Origin: CAIOZA01 sp964464375
GTDB lineage: Bacteria; Bacteroidota; Ignavibacteria; Kapaibacteriales; UBA2268
Assembly: GCA_964464375.1 (NCBI GenBank)
Contig: CAYXFU010000018.1
Coordinates: 1 to 64,000 of the forward strand
Length of the DNA stretch: 64,000 nt
Reading direction: 5' to 3'
Below the pieces are notes generated by a model that worked only from the letters and a program-made list of their open reading frames with translations, was not told the origin of the DNA and did not search any database. A program made the position numbers and the translations under genes. Below are positions 8,795 through 18,687 of this stretch, piece after piece. Position 1 is the stretch's first letter. Each line of letters opens with the position of its first letter.

Positions 8795-8812
8795 CAAAAA
8801 TACGTATTTTTG
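8795..8812. promoter_or_regulatory. perfect 18-bp palindrome with -7-like box
   Basis: CAAAAATACGTATTTTTG reads identically on both strands and ends 84 bases before the MFS start codon. Its right half contains TATTTTTG, an exact match to the Bacteroidota -7 consensus TAnnTTTG; no well-spaced -33 box is obvious. The placement suggests an operator overlapping the promoter of the OFA-type transporter. Confidence 0.5.
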
Positions 8813-8896
8813 CATGGGCTTGTGAAAATATTATCGATAAAACATTTATAATTTCGTTAAATAATTACAAATTCTAAATAGCAGAAAAAGGAAATT

Positions 8897-10153
8897 ATGT
8901 TTTCAAACAGTACAAAAAATGGCGGATGGATAGTTACTTTTGCCGCGCTTTCTATCAATTTAGCTTTGGGGATACTTTACGCATGGAGTGTTCTTAAAGA
9001 ATCAATTCTTCAATCAATCAAAACAGGTGGTGACGGAGCTTTTGCATGGGACTTGTCTTCTCTTAATGATCCGTATGCTCTATGCATTTTGGCATTTGCA
9101 TTCTCGATGACTCCTGCAGGTAGAATTCAGGATAGAAAAGGTCCTTCATTTACTGCAAAAATCGGTGGTGTTCTTGTAGGTATCGGATTTATCATAGCTT
9201 CATTATCAACTGATTATTTAATGTGGTTACTCGGTTTTGGATTATTTGCCGGAACAGGTATAGGATTTGGATATTCAGCCACTACTCCCGCCGCATTGAA
9301 ATGGTTTGCATCATCTAAAACCGGCCTTATTGCAGGTTTAGTCGTTTCTGGATTCGGGCTTGCACCGATTTATATAGCTCCGCTTGCTTCTTCTTTAGTT
9401 GGTAATTTTGGATTACAAACAACAATGTTGATATTTGGAATAGCATTTCTTATTGTTGTTTGCGGGCTTGCATTTCTTCTGAAAAATCCACCGGCGGGAT
9501 ATGTTCCGGTAGAAAAAGAAGTAATAAACAAAAAGCCGAGTAAACTTGCAGAAAATACGAAAGAGGATTTGGGAGCGGTTGTTATGCTGAAAACTCTCAG
9601 GTTCTATGTCATGTGGGTTATATTCTTTATTGGTGCCGGAGCAGGTCTTATGGTGATCAGCAATATTTCCGGTTTTGCCAAAGCGAGTATGGGGAAGTCT
9701 GCTTTCATAGCTGTTGCTATCATGGCTGCGGGTAATGCATTAGGAAGAGTAGTAGCAGGCATTGTTTCCGATAAGATAGCTAAATCAACAACCTTGTTTA
9801 TTATCCTTTTATCTCAATGTACATTAATGATTCTGTCTGCATTATTCCTAAATGAAACATCACCGGCAGTATTAATTATAGTTTTTGCAACACTTATCGG
9901 TTTCAACTACGGTACCAATTTATCATTGTTCCCTTCATTCACCAAGGGGTTCTGGGGCATGAAAAACTTCGGGTTGAATTACGGTATCCTGATGTCAGCA
10001 TGGGGTTTGGGAGGTTTTGTATTCAGCAGACTATCCCAGATGCTATTTGCAAGCACAGGAAATCATGAGATGTCTTTTATTATAGCCGGTTCAGGACTGT
10101 TTTTCTGCTTGTTTCTGACAATTGTATTATTGGAAATCAAGAGCATGAACTAA
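8897..10153 (+). CDS. OFA-type MFS transporter
   Basis: 418-residue major facilitator protein with 12 predicted membrane segments. The N-terminus (GGWIVTFAALSINLALGILYAWSVL) and the loop MTPAGRIQDRKGPSFTAKIGG are typical of the oxalate/formate antiporter (OFA) group, and WGLGGFVFSRLSQM near the C-terminus is the matching second-half region. Members carry small carboxylates such as oxalate, formate or lactate; the substrate here cannot be read from sequence. A possible operator lies upstream at 8795-8812. Ribosome-binding site AAAAGGAAATT precedes the ATG. The gene stands alone, ending in a hairpin at 10169-10203. Confidence 0.88.
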   Translation: MFSNSTKNGGWIVTFAALSINLALGILYAWSVLKESILQSIKTGGDGAFAWDLSSLNDPYALCILAFAFSMTPAGRIQDRKGPSFTAKIGGVLVGIGFIIASLSTDYLMWLLGFGLFAGTGIGFGYSATTPAALKWFASSKTGLIAGLVVSGFGLAPIYIAPLASSLVGNFGLQTTMLIFGIAFLIVVCGLAFLLKNPPAGYVPVEKEVINKKPSKLAENTKEDLGAVVMLKTLRFYVMWVIFFIGAGAGLMVISNISGFAKASMGKSAFIAVAIMAAGNALGRVVAGIVSDKIAKSTTLFIILLSQCTLMILSALFLNETSPAVLIIVFATLIGFNYGTNLSLFPSFTKGFWGMKNFGLNYGILMSAWGLGGFVFSRLSQMLFASTGNHEMSFIIAGSGLFFCLFLTIVLLEIKSMN

Positions 10154-10168
10154 TCCTTGCAATTATTT

Positions 10169-10203
10169 GGCACTGGTCTAATCCAAGTTTTTTGGATTAG
10201 TGC
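10169..10203 (+). terminator. hairpin after the MFS gene
   Basis: CTAATCCAA / TTGGATTAG with outer GCACT / AGTGC bases, 15 bases after the stop codon. The T tract is weak (loop and tail only), so it is a terminator-like hairpin rather than a textbook one. Confidence 0.55.
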
Positions 10204-10251
10204 TTTCTCAATACATGGGAAATTCAGTACTACTTTGTTATTCGCGCTTTT

Positions 10252-10417
10252 GAGACTGTGTGAAAAGTCAGATTTAGAGGTCATTCCGAACGAAGTGAGG
10301 AATCCATGTATTTGCATTTTCCTGTAAAAACAGCCTGGATGTGCTTCGCAGTCACTCGGAACTCACGGTCGCTTTGCTCCGACAGATTGACAAAATCATA
10401 GTTTTTCACACAGTCTC
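10252..10417. mobile_element. MITE-like inverted-repeat element, copy 2
   Basis: Begins GAGACTGTGTGAAAA and ends TTTTTCACACAGTCTC, giving perfect terminal inverted repeats of at least 14 bases. The left interior has the same 'gtcattccgaacgaagtgaggaatcc' segment as 3674-3804. At 166 bases it is about 35 longer than copy 1, with an extra central segment. No coding capacity. Confidence 0.7.
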
Positions 10418-10564
10418 TTTTGCAGGAATCTATAATTTTTACTTTGATAAAGGATTCCTGCATACGCAGGAATGACACATTGGGAGCGGCTTTATAGCCT
10501 TTCAAAATGTTTATTATGAATATTCCGGGTTTAACCCGGAGTGTTCATTAGAAATACATTCAGG

Positions 10565-13500
10565 CTAAACATATTTCCCCAACAATAACAATAGTTTATC
10601 CTTTTCAATTGGCTTAATTATATAATCATCGCAGCCAATCGACAGTATTTCTTCCATTTCTTCATTAAAAGCATACGCTGTTTGAGCAATTATTGGCAGA
10701 TCAGGTTTTATCTGCTTTATCTGTTTTGTGGCTTCCATCCCGTTTAAAACAGGCATTTTAATATCCATCAGAATCAGATCAATATCAGGTGTTGCTTTAA
10801 CTATATCTACAGCTTGTTGCCCGTTTTCAGCTCTAAGTATCATGTACTTGTCACTTTTTAATATCTTTTTCAGGAATTCGAAGCTGGTACGGTCATCTTC
10901 TGCTATAAGTATTTTTACTCTCTTTTGATGTTGCTCGATATCAGCTCTTTTCTGCTTAAAATTCTCTGCCAAAGACGAAGGGCAGTAGGGTAAATTAAAG
11001 AAAAATGTTGAGCCTTTGCCTGCTTCGGATTCAACCCAAAGCCTGCCTCCCATCAATTCCACAAGTCCTCTGCAAATTGCCAGACCAAGTCCGGCTCCTT
11101 CATATCCTCGTGTTATCGCCGAATTAGCCTGGGTAAACCTTTCAAAGATTTTTTCCTGATCTTCTGCAGAGATACCTGATCCTGTATCTTTCACATAGAA
11201 TTGGATTTCGTTCCCGACTATTTCATATCCAAAATCTATACTTCCTGTATTTGTAAATTTTATTGAATTGTTAATCAGGTTGGTTAGTATCTGATGTAGT
11301 TTTGCATCGTCCAAATTAACAATGCAATTTGCATCATCCAGAAAAGTGTGGGCATTCAGCTTTAATTCCTTTGCACTGGCAATAGGACTGAAAAAGCTAT
11401 TTAAATTGGTTATAATTGAATTAACCGAAAACGATTTGTTATTAATCTTCACTTGTCCCGTCTCAATTTTAGAAATGTCAAGTACATTATTCACTATTTC
11501 TATAAGTCTGATTCCACTGTTCTGAATAACTCCCGTATATTCTTTAATTTCTTCTTTAGTAATATCCTCATCCTCAAGCAACCTTGAAAAACCAATGATT
11601 CCGTTAAGTGGAGTACGTATTTCGTGAGACATATTCTGCAGAAATGCTGTTTTCAGTTTGTCGCTTTCTTCGGCTTTTTCTTTTGCTTCAATCAATTCGA
11701 TATTAGTTGTGCGAAGTACTTCATTGAGCTGCATGTACTCTTCATATTGAGCTTCGATCTGTTTGTTTTGTTTTTGTAATTTTTCTTCCGCCCGTTTTCG
11801 TTCTGTAATGTCTCTCATGTATACTTGGCGAGTATTCTTACCATTGAAAGATATCTCCTTTCCCTGTGTTTCAGCATATAGGACTGTTCCATCCGCTTTC
11901 TCTAACATAACATCGAAAGGTATCGATGAATTTAAGCTTATACTTTCAATGAGCTTTTTTCTTGAATCAGAAGTAAATGGAATTAATTCTATCCCATTTT
12001 TACCAATAATGTCTTCCAGGGATGAACAACCTATTAAATCTAGAAATGCTTGATTGGCATCAAGGATTGTCCCATTTTCATGAATCATGATACCTTCAGA
12101 AGCCATTATAGTAAAGATTTTGAACCGTTCTTCACTCTCCTTTAGTGATCGTAGGGCTTTTATTCGTTCAATTTCAGCAGAAACTCTATCGACATAGATA
12201 TTAAAAATAGTTTCGATCTTATTAATGACCTCGATTGGCTTAGAATGAAGGAGAACAATAATTCCTAGAGCTTCACCGGATTTATCAAAAATTGGACAAC
12301 CTGCATATCCATCAATCCCCATTTGCACCAATAACGTATCATTTGGGAATAATTGCTGAGTTCCGGATCTATAATAACATAACTGATTATTTAGAACATT
12401 GTCGCACGGAGTACCTGCAAGATCATAACTAAAGGGATCCAATTTTAAACCTTTGCCTTGACCGGTAATCACTTGGACAGACTTGCCATCATTTGATAAT
12501 TGACCAATAAAAGCATAGTCAACTGCAAAAGTTTGTGTTAAACTACATGATACCCTATAGAAGAATTCTTCACCTGATACAGCAGAAAATGTAGATGCCA
12601 GATTCTTCAGAGTTTCTTCCGCTTCTTTTCTTTCAGTAATATCATGATAATTGCCCAGAATTCCGCATATTTCAGGATCCTGAAGAAGATTAACACCTGT
12701 GAACTCTATCCATTTATACGTTCCATCCTTGCACAGATAGCGGCATTCAGTTGTTCCGGTTTTATTTGGTTCGACTACGAGGCTACCAATAAAATTTTGT
12801 GCCGATTCAAGGTCATCTGAATGTACATTGTCCCAAGTACTATTCCCGATTACATCCTCAGGCTTCCAGCCAAACAATTTCTCAATATTTGGACTTTTGT
12901 ACCTATTGTTGCCATCTTTGTCAATTATTACAATAACATCCCCAATATTTGCTAACATATCAGCGTTACGCTGTTCACTTTTTTTGAGCACTTCCTCCGT
13001 CTGCTTACGATCAGTAATGTCGAGAAGGTATAAAAGAAGATGTGGCTGGTTATTCCTAAGTATAAATGAAGTGGATCCAAGCAACGATACTTGACGAGTT
13101 TCCCCATTCATTAACAAAGTTGTCTCGTATTCAATATTAATATGGCTTGTCCCATTCTTAAGTGTATCTTCCATGGCAGATTTTAAATTACAACTTTGGC
13201 AATTTTTACCGAAACCACAGCCATTAATGTCGTCAAGCGCATTTATGCACCCAAACACTCCGCATGCTTTACCACCAACTAACTGCTCTTCGGTAGCACC
13301 GGTTAATGAAGAAAATGCAGGATTAGCAAATATTACATTCCTATTTGAATCTACAACACACATCATTACAGGTGAATAGTCATAAATAGCCTTTAATTCA
13401 GCCCTATTTTGTGAAAGAATTTCTTCTGCTTTCTTTCTTTCAGTAATATCCTGTGCTGTTCCGATATTCCGTATTGGTTTGCCGTTATAATCAAACTCAA

Positions 13501-15589
13501 ATTTTCCCTCAGCGATGATATTGTGAACAGAACCATCTTTATGAATAACGCGATATTCTAGTGACGGTGATCTGCCATCTTCTAAGTTGGCATTGATACT
13601 GTTCATAACTAGTTCAAGGTCATCAGGATGAACGAAATTTAATAGAGTCTCAGGTTTTCCATCAAAAGTCTCAGGACTGATGTCGAATACTTTAAACATT
13701 TGCTGAGACCATTGGACTTTATTTGAGACCATATCCCATTCCCAGCTTCCAATGTGGGCAATACTCTGTGCTTCAGCCAAATTCTTTTCGCTTTCTTTTA
13801 AGGCATCTTCAGAATTCTTCCGCTCAGTTACATCTTCAACTGTTCCTTCATAATAAAGAATATTCCCATCACCGTCGCAGACAACATGGGAATACTCATT
13901 TATGAATATATTGCTTCCATCTTTCTTTTTCCAGATTACTTCATAATTATTAATAACTCCTTTGGATTCAATCTCATCAACGAAATGATCTCTTATCTTT
14001 GAGTCTAAATAACCCTCCTCTTTTATATTCCTTTCTTTTAAGTCCTCAAAAGAAGAAAAACCAAGCATTTCGATAAGTTTTGGATTAGCTAAAAGGATTT
14101 CTCCTTCTCTTGTAGTCCTGTAAATACCAATAGGGGCATTATTAAAGATATTTCTAAATCTTTCTTCGCTCTCTCGCATTGCTTCTTCAGATCGCTTTTG
14201 ATCTGTAACGTCCAAACATAACCCAATCATCCTTATCGGTTTTTCATCCCGATAAAATGTTTTGCCAGTTGAACGAATCCAGCGAATTTCATTATTATTA
14301 GTGATGATTCTGTAGTCATTTAATAGTTCTGTTCTACTGTCGATAGCTTCTTGTATTCTCTCTCCGGCAATTTCAATGTCATCAGGATGAAGAACTTGTG
14401 TCCAGGCTTCGAATCCTGGCTTTGTATCTGAAGGCAAGTGGAATATTTTCAGAAATTCATCCGACCAGTTGAAAGTATTATTTTCAATATCCCAATCCCA
14501 AGTACCGGCATTACTTACGTCGAGAGCCATTTTGAGTGTTTCAACTGATTTTGAAATTTCATCCTCAGCAAGCTTTCTCTTAGTAATATCATGGAATGTA
14601 GTAACAAATCGGTTATCTTTTATTGGTGAAGTAGATATATAAAACCATCTATCACCTATCGGACTTTTAAATTCAGTATATTGTGTTTCAGATAAATTCT
14701 TATGGGATTTCCAAAATCCATTAATTGTTTCAATACTCATTCCATACAAGTTTGTAGCAGTATTGCCAACGACTTTCATATCTTTACTATAATCGGCATA
14801 CTTGTAAAACGCATCGTTTACGTCAAGAATCCGGTAGTCAACCATCTCTCCGGCGTCATTATAAACAATTTCATTCAGGGCAACACTTTCGGACAATGTT
14901 TCGAATATCACTCTTAATTTTTCTTCACTATATCTTAGATCCTTTTCAGCCATGTTCTTCTGAATAATAATCCCGGCTTGCTTAACTAATGATTCAATAA
15001 AACTGCTATCTTTAATTTCCCGATTATTGAATGTAAAAAAGTGTAAAGCCGCCAATAAAGTATCATCTTTATTGATGCCAATTGTGTAGATTTTATGAAG
15101 ACCGATTAATTTCTCTATCGCTTTAGCAGGTATTGCCGGAAATTCACCACCTGAAAATTCAACCAGTCCACCGGGAAATTCTACAAAATTACCTGAACTA
15201 AAAAATAGATGATGAGTAGGTACTAGGTTGAAAATTTTCCCAACTGGATCAAATCCTGAGATACTAATTATCTTTTGAATAAGCGAATTTTCCAATCCGC
15301 ATATTTTTTCTAGTTTTGTGATTTTATTTTTTTCATCTATTGAATTGAAGAGAATAATTGTGTCTGGAAGATGCTTGAGCAATGTAGTTGATATATAATC
15401 GAAGATGCTTGCGATATCATTAAGAGCGAGCATCTCAGAGATGGAATCATTCAATAAATTAAATTTATTTTCACTCTCTATCAAAGCATCTTCAGCAAGC
15501 TTACACTCTTCAGTATTTATCTGATAAGCTGCTTTAAGAGCTTCAATTTCTTTCAGTAACTCATCTCGTGATTTTTCTATATTATTCAT
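10565..15589 (-). CDS. hybrid sensor histidine kinase with seven PAS and two GAF-like domains
   Basis: 1674-residue sensor kinase with no membrane segment, so probably cytoplasmic. Approximate order: GAF-like 40-215; PAS 225-340, 345-465, 470-595, 600-720, 725-865 and 870-995; GAF 1000-1150; PAS 1160-1280; coiled coil; HisKA with MSHEIRTPLNG (phospho-accepting His1322); HATPase with NLINNSIKFT, DTGSGIS and GAGLGLAIC; and a C-terminal receiver with phospho-acceptor Asp1609 in LILMDIKMPVLNG. Most PAS units end in the PAC-type D-I-T-E-R-K string. The fifth PAS carries six cysteines (about 776-802; C-x4-C, then C-x5-C-x2-C). There is no adjacent regulator gene, so output may pass through the fused receiver to a distant partner. 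Confidence 0.95.
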   Translation of the reverse strand: MNNIEKSRDELLKEIEALKAAYQINTEECKLAEDALIESENKFNLLNDSISEMLALNDIASIFDYISTTLLKHLPDTIILFNSIDEKNKITKLEKICGLENSLIQKIISISGFDPVGKIFNLVPTHHLFFSSGNFVEFPGGLVEFSGGEFPAIPAKAIEKLIGLHKIYTIGINKDDTLLAALHFFTFNNREIKDSSFIESLVKQAGIIIQKNMAEKDLRYSEEKLRVIFETLSESVALNEIVYNDAGEMVDYRILDVNDAFYKYADYSKDMKVVGNTATNLYGMSIETINGFWKSHKNLSETQYTEFKSPIGDRWFYISTSPIKDNRFVTTFHDITKRKLAEDEISKSVETLKMALDVSNAGTWDWDIENNTFNWSDEFLKIFHLPSDTKPGFEAWTQVLHPDDIEIAGERIQEAIDSRTELLNDYRIITNNNEIRWIRSTGKTFYRDEKPIRMIGLCLDVTDQKRSEEAMRESEERFRNIFNNAPIGIYRTTREGEILLANPKLIEMLGFSSFEDLKERNIKEEGYLDSKIRDHFVDEIESKGVINNYEVIWKKKDGSNIFINEYSHVVCDGDGNILYYEGTVEDVTERKNSEDALKESEKNLAEAQSIAHIGSWEWDMVSNKVQWSQQMFKVFDISPETFDGKPETLLNFVHPDDLELVMNSINANLEDGRSPSLEYRVIHKDGSVHNIIAEGKFEFDYNGKPIRNIGTAQDITERKKAEEILSQNRAELKAIYDYSPVMMCVVDSNRNVIFANPAFSSLTGATEEQLVGGKACGVFGCINALDDINGCGFGKNCQSCNLKSAMEDTLKNGTSHINIEYETTLLMNGETRQVSLLGSTSFILRNNQPHLLLYLLDITDRKQTEEVLKKSEQRNADMLANIGDVIVIIDKDGNNRYKSPNIEKLFGWKPEDVIGNSTWDNVHSDDLESAQNFIGSLVVEPNKTGTTECRYLCKDGTYKWIEFTGVNLLQDPEICGILGNYHDITERKEAEETLKNLASTFSAVSGEEFFYRVSCSLTQTFAVDYAFIGQLSNDGKSVQVITGQGKGLKLDPFSYDLAGTPCDNVLNNQLCYYRSGTQQLFPNDTLLVQMGIDGYAGCPIFDKSGEALGIIVLLHSKPIEVINKIETIFNIYVDRVSAEIERIKALRSLKESEERFKIFTIMASEGIMIHENGTILDANQAFLDLIGCSSLEDIIGKNGIELIPFTSDSRKKLIESISLNSSIPFDVMLEKADGTVLYAETQGKEISFNGKNTRQVYMRDITERKRAEEKLQKQNKQIEAQYEEYMQLNEVLRTTNIELIEAKEKAEESDKLKTAFLQNMSHEIRTPLNGIIGFSRLLEDEDITKEEIKEYTGVIQNSGIRLIEIVNNVLDISKIETGQVKINNKSFSVNSIITNLNSFFSPIASAKELKLNAHTFLDDANCIVNLDDAKLHQILTNLINNSIKFTNTGSIDFGYEIVGNEIQFYVKDTGSGISAEDQEKIFERFTQANSAITRGYEGAGLGLAICRGLVELMGGRLWVESEAGKGSTFFFNLPYCPSSLAENFKQKRADIEQHQKRVKILIAEDDRTSFEFLKKILKSDKYMILRAENGQQAVDIVKATPDIDLILMDIKMPVLNGMEATKQIKQIKPDLPIIAQTAYAFNEEMEEILSIGCDDYIIKPIEKDKLLLLLGKYV

Positions 15590-15920
15590 TGGATATTTTT
15601 TTAATTTAAGAATCTAAAAACTTTTAACTACATTATTTTTATCGTCAATTTTCATCATTTCTTTAATTATTATACAGACGATATTAATATATGGAATTCT
15701 TCATTATGCGGCTATTTCAATAGCGATATGGATAAATTAGACAAAAAAGAATTACATTTTTGGAAAGAAATTCAATAATTATGCAAGACCCCTCAATCAA
15801 TCAAAATTAGGAAGACTTTCTATCTTATCAATTCTTTCCCCTCTCTTTTATGTAACTTTTGCATTTTAAATTGTTTAATACTATTTTGTATGTCTTATTT
15901 AATTTAAACCGGAGAAGTTA
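15590..15920. other. 331-bp divergent intergenic region
   Basis: Separates the divergent kinase and glycosidase genes and must hold both promoters. On the + strand a TTTG at 15858-15861 lies upstream of TACTATTTTG near 15879, a loose match to the Bacteroidota -33/-7 pattern, and a CCGGAGAAG ribosome-binding site precedes the ATG at 15921. Otherwise AT-rich with no gene or repeat seen. Confidence 0.4.
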
Positions 15921-18668
15921 ATGATGAAAAATCTACTCTTATTATTCGCTCTTTTCATGCTGGGTGCTACTGCCTTAATTTCTCAGGATCTGACACCACT
16001 AACTCCGCAGCCACGCTGTGCATACATACGTGGTCAGTATAGTGCAGTCTTCTCTCTCAACGGTGCATCTATCTTCCTTGACATAAATTCCCCGGCTTTT
16101 AAGTCAGCTTCGATATTTAATGATGAAATGCGCAAAGCAGGTATGGATACTCTTAAAATAGTTCTATTCGGGGATGCTGATTCTGTTCATCAGGGTGTAG
16201 TTCTTACAATTGCCGGCAAACAGGCGAACAGGTTGCTTGACATGGTTCCCGATCAGAAGATTCAGATATCGGATTCATTCCCGGGTCCTGAGGGATATAT
16301 AATCGATGTTATGCCGATCAGAACGATCATCACCGGAAGTGACGAAGCAGGTTTGTTCTATGGCATTACGACTTTCTTCCAGATGGTAAACAAGTTAAAC
16401 ATGAAAAATTACTTGCGTGCTTGCCGTGTTGTGGATGTACCGGAGTTCCCGATTAGATGGTACTATTATTCTACTAATTTCCTGGTAGGCAACAACACAA
16501 CAAAACTGAAGGCTATGGCTGACAGAGCCTCTGCGAACAAACTGAACGGTGCACATATCCCTGATTACAAATATGACTTTATCTCTCAACAGCCTCAGAG
16601 ATACAGGGATTCGCTTGTTTCAGCCAGAAAATATCTTAATTCGAAATTCATGAAATTTGTTCCCGGATGTATGTCCTTCGGTTATTCAAACGGACTTCTT
16701 TACTGGGATCCGAATCTTGCTTCAGGTTTATCTGTTCAGGGGCAGAAGTTTGTGATTCAGGGAGATACGGCAAAAATTGTCCCAAGTTCGAATGTAACGC
16801 TGAGTAATCCGGGTTTCGAGACACACAATGGCAATAACTTCCCCGGATTTGGATTTATTGATCAGCCCGGAGTAATGAGTTTCGCTGATACCGACGTAAA
16901 GCACTCAGGCAATGCATCCATCTGTTTCAGTGGCTTTGAGCAAATCGGCGGATACATGAATGCGCGCGTAAGCTCCAGATTCAAGGTAAAACCTTACACT
17001 CAATTCCATGCATCAGCCTGGATAAAGACAGAAAATCTGAAGTTTTCTTCAGAGTTCAAAATAACAGCGATCGGCAACAAAGGCAGGACTTTGTGCTATC
17101 AGAATATCAGTGTTCCATCGACAACTACAGGCTGGCAGAAATTTGATGTAACTTTCAATTCACTCGATTCAGACACAATGAATGTATATTGGGGCGTTTG
17201 GGGTCCGACAGCAGGCAAATTCTGGTTCGATGATCTTGTGCTTGAAGAAGTGGCTTTCGTCAATCTGATCCGCCGGGAAGGTGCTCCTTTGAGTGTGGAT
17301 AATCCATTGCTCGACCTTGTAATTATGGAAGGGATTGATTTTGACTCACTAATAGATAAGAAGATGGGATATGTAACCACTTATGCAGGTAACTACGACA
17401 GCTGGCACCAACCCCCTACCTTCAGAATCAAAAAGACAGGGTCGATAAAAAACGGAGATACTCTGTTTATGTCATATTATCATGCTGTGAACATCTACAA
17501 TGATCAGATGATGATTACAATGAGTGATCAGAAAGTATTTGACATAATCGAACGCGAGCTGAAACTGCTGGATAGTCTTGCTCAACCGGATATATACTTT
17601 ATGAATCACGACGAGATACGAACTATGAACTGGGACGTAGGCGATCAGTCGCGGGGCATGACTCCTGCTCAGATTCTGGGAGAAAATGTCATTACATGTA
17701 CCGGTATAATCAAGAGAATCAATCCCAAAGCGGATGTGTGGACATGGACAGATATGTTTGATCCATACCATAATGCAGTTCCCGGAGTAAAGAACTATTA
17801 TCTCGTTAATGGTGATATGGGCGGTGTTGCTGATCTAATCCCGAATACTGTAGGAATGGTAAGCTGGAATTTCGGTAAAGCTAAGCAGAGCCTGGATTAT
17901 TTCTCGGACAAAGGATTCAGGCAGATCACAGCACCATTCTACGATCAAGACCAGAATGCAATCAGAAGATCAAAGGAGACTTCGCAGGGAGTGCCGAATT
18001 TCCTTGGAATGATGTACACAACCTGGGATGTCAACTATGACTATCTCGAGCATCACGCACGCTATTGCTGGAATCATGCACCATACATTTATCATCAGCC
18101 GCCTGATCCTTCAATTAAACCTAATGGATCAATAAAAATCTCAGGTGAGATTGCAGGAGATACTTATGATGCCGGATGGAAGGCTGATACAGTAACATTA
18201 CACTGGTCGTTTGATCCAAAATCTCAGATTGGATTTTTTCAACACACTACCATTGAAAATGGAACATTTAATTTCGATTTGGAAGTACCATCAGGCGTAG
18301 AATATCTGCAGTACTACATAGATGCACACGATAATCGTGGCTGGCTTACGAAGGTGCCTTATGGAAAAGGTCAATATTATAAAATGGGAGCGATCAAAAC
18401 CGGAGTTGATGAGAATTTAGCGGAGAATGTAATTATATCTCCTAATCCTGTAGCTAATCAATTGAAGGTGGAGTTTAAAGGCTTAGAAAATTTAAAAGAA
18501 TTAAGTATATTTGATATTGTTGGGAATGAAATCCTGACAGAAAAATTAAATGAAACATCAAATAATAACACTCGAATTATCGATGTGTCATTGCTAAATT
18601 CTGGTGCTTATATATTGAAGATAAAATTTGGAAATAAAGAGCTAAACAAGCAATTTATTAAATTTTAA
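15921..18668 (+). CDS. secreted GH20-like glycosidase with T9SS sorting domain
   Basis: 915-residue exported protein. A signal peptide (about 1-21, ending ALISQD) is followed by a chitobiase-type N-terminal domain (about 30-165, with GPEGYIIDV and DEAGLFYGITTFFQM) that normally precedes GH20 catalytic domains. The catalytic part is interrupted at about 290-445 by a carbohydrate-binding-like sandwich (SNPGFETHNGNNFPGF ... GKFWFDDLVLEEVAF). It resumes with YFMNHDEIRTMNWD, a candidate acidic catalytic segment, and WTWTDMFDPYHNA. The C-terminal 75 residues are a type A T9SS domain (SPNPVANQLKVEF ... GAYILKIKFGNK). It probably acts on N-acetylhexosaminides at the cell surface. The exact GH family and catalytic residues are inferred. 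The CoA-binding gene starts 19 bases downstream. Confidence 0.75.
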   Translation: MMKNLLLLFALFMLGATALISQDLTPLTPQPRCAYIRGQYSAVFSLNGASIFLDINSPAFKSASIFNDEMRKAGMDTLKIVLFGDADSVHQGVVLTIAGKQANRLLDMVPDQKIQISDSFPGPEGYIIDVMPIRTIITGSDEAGLFYGITTFFQMVNKLNMKNYLRACRVVDVPEFPIRWYYYSTNFLVGNNTTKLKAMADRASANKLNGAHIPDYKYDFISQQPQRYRDSLVSARKYLNSKFMKFVPGCMSFGYSNGLLYWDPNLASGLSVQGQKFVIQGDTAKIVPSSNVTLSNPGFETHNGNNFPGFGFIDQPGVMSFADTDVKHSGNASICFSGFEQIGGYMNARVSSRFKVKPYTQFHASAWIKTENLKFSSEFKITAIGNKGRTLCYQNISVPSTTTGWQKFDVTFNSLDSDTMNVYWGVWGPTAGKFWFDDLVLEEVAFVNLIRREGAPLSVDNPLLDLVIMEGIDFDSLIDKKMGYVTTYAGNYDSWHQPPTFRIKKTGSIKNGDTLFMSYYHAVNIYNDQMMITMSDQKVFDIIERELKLLDSLAQPDIYFMNHDEIRTMNWDVGDQSRGMTPAQILGENVITCTGIIKRINPKADVWTWTDMFDPYHNAVPGVKNYYLVNGDMGGVADLIPNTVGMVSWNFGKAKQSLDYFSDKGFRQITAPFYDQDQNAIRRSKETSQGVPNFLGMMYTTWDVNYDYLEHHARYCWNHAPYIYHQPPDPSIKPNGSIKISGEIAGDTYDAGWKADTVTLHWSFDPKSQIGFFQHTTIENGTFNFDLEVPSGVEYLQYYIDAHDNRGWLTKVPYGKGQYYKMGAIKTGVDENLAENVIISPNPVANQLKVEFKGLENLKELSIFDIVGNEILTEKLNETSNNNTRIIDVSLLNSGAYILKIKFGNKELNKQFIKF

Positions 18669-18687
18669 ATAATTTCGGATAAATCTT

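Larger units (their letters stand above)
10154..10564. other. 411-bp convergent intergenic region with repeats
   Basis: Holds, in order, the hairpin at 10169-10203, MITE-like copy 2 (10252-10417), a small GGATTCCTGC / GCAGGAATGAC repeat (10452-10476), and a palindrome CCGGGTTTAACCCGG at 10525-10539 that extends with two mismatches to 14-bp arms. The last may terminate the kinase transcript on the - strand. No gene seen. Confidence 0.6.

Noticed and set aside
10281..10505. 74-codon ORF on the - strand after the MFS gene
   Set aside because: Most of it is the MITE-like element (10252-10417) and a second palindromic repeat.
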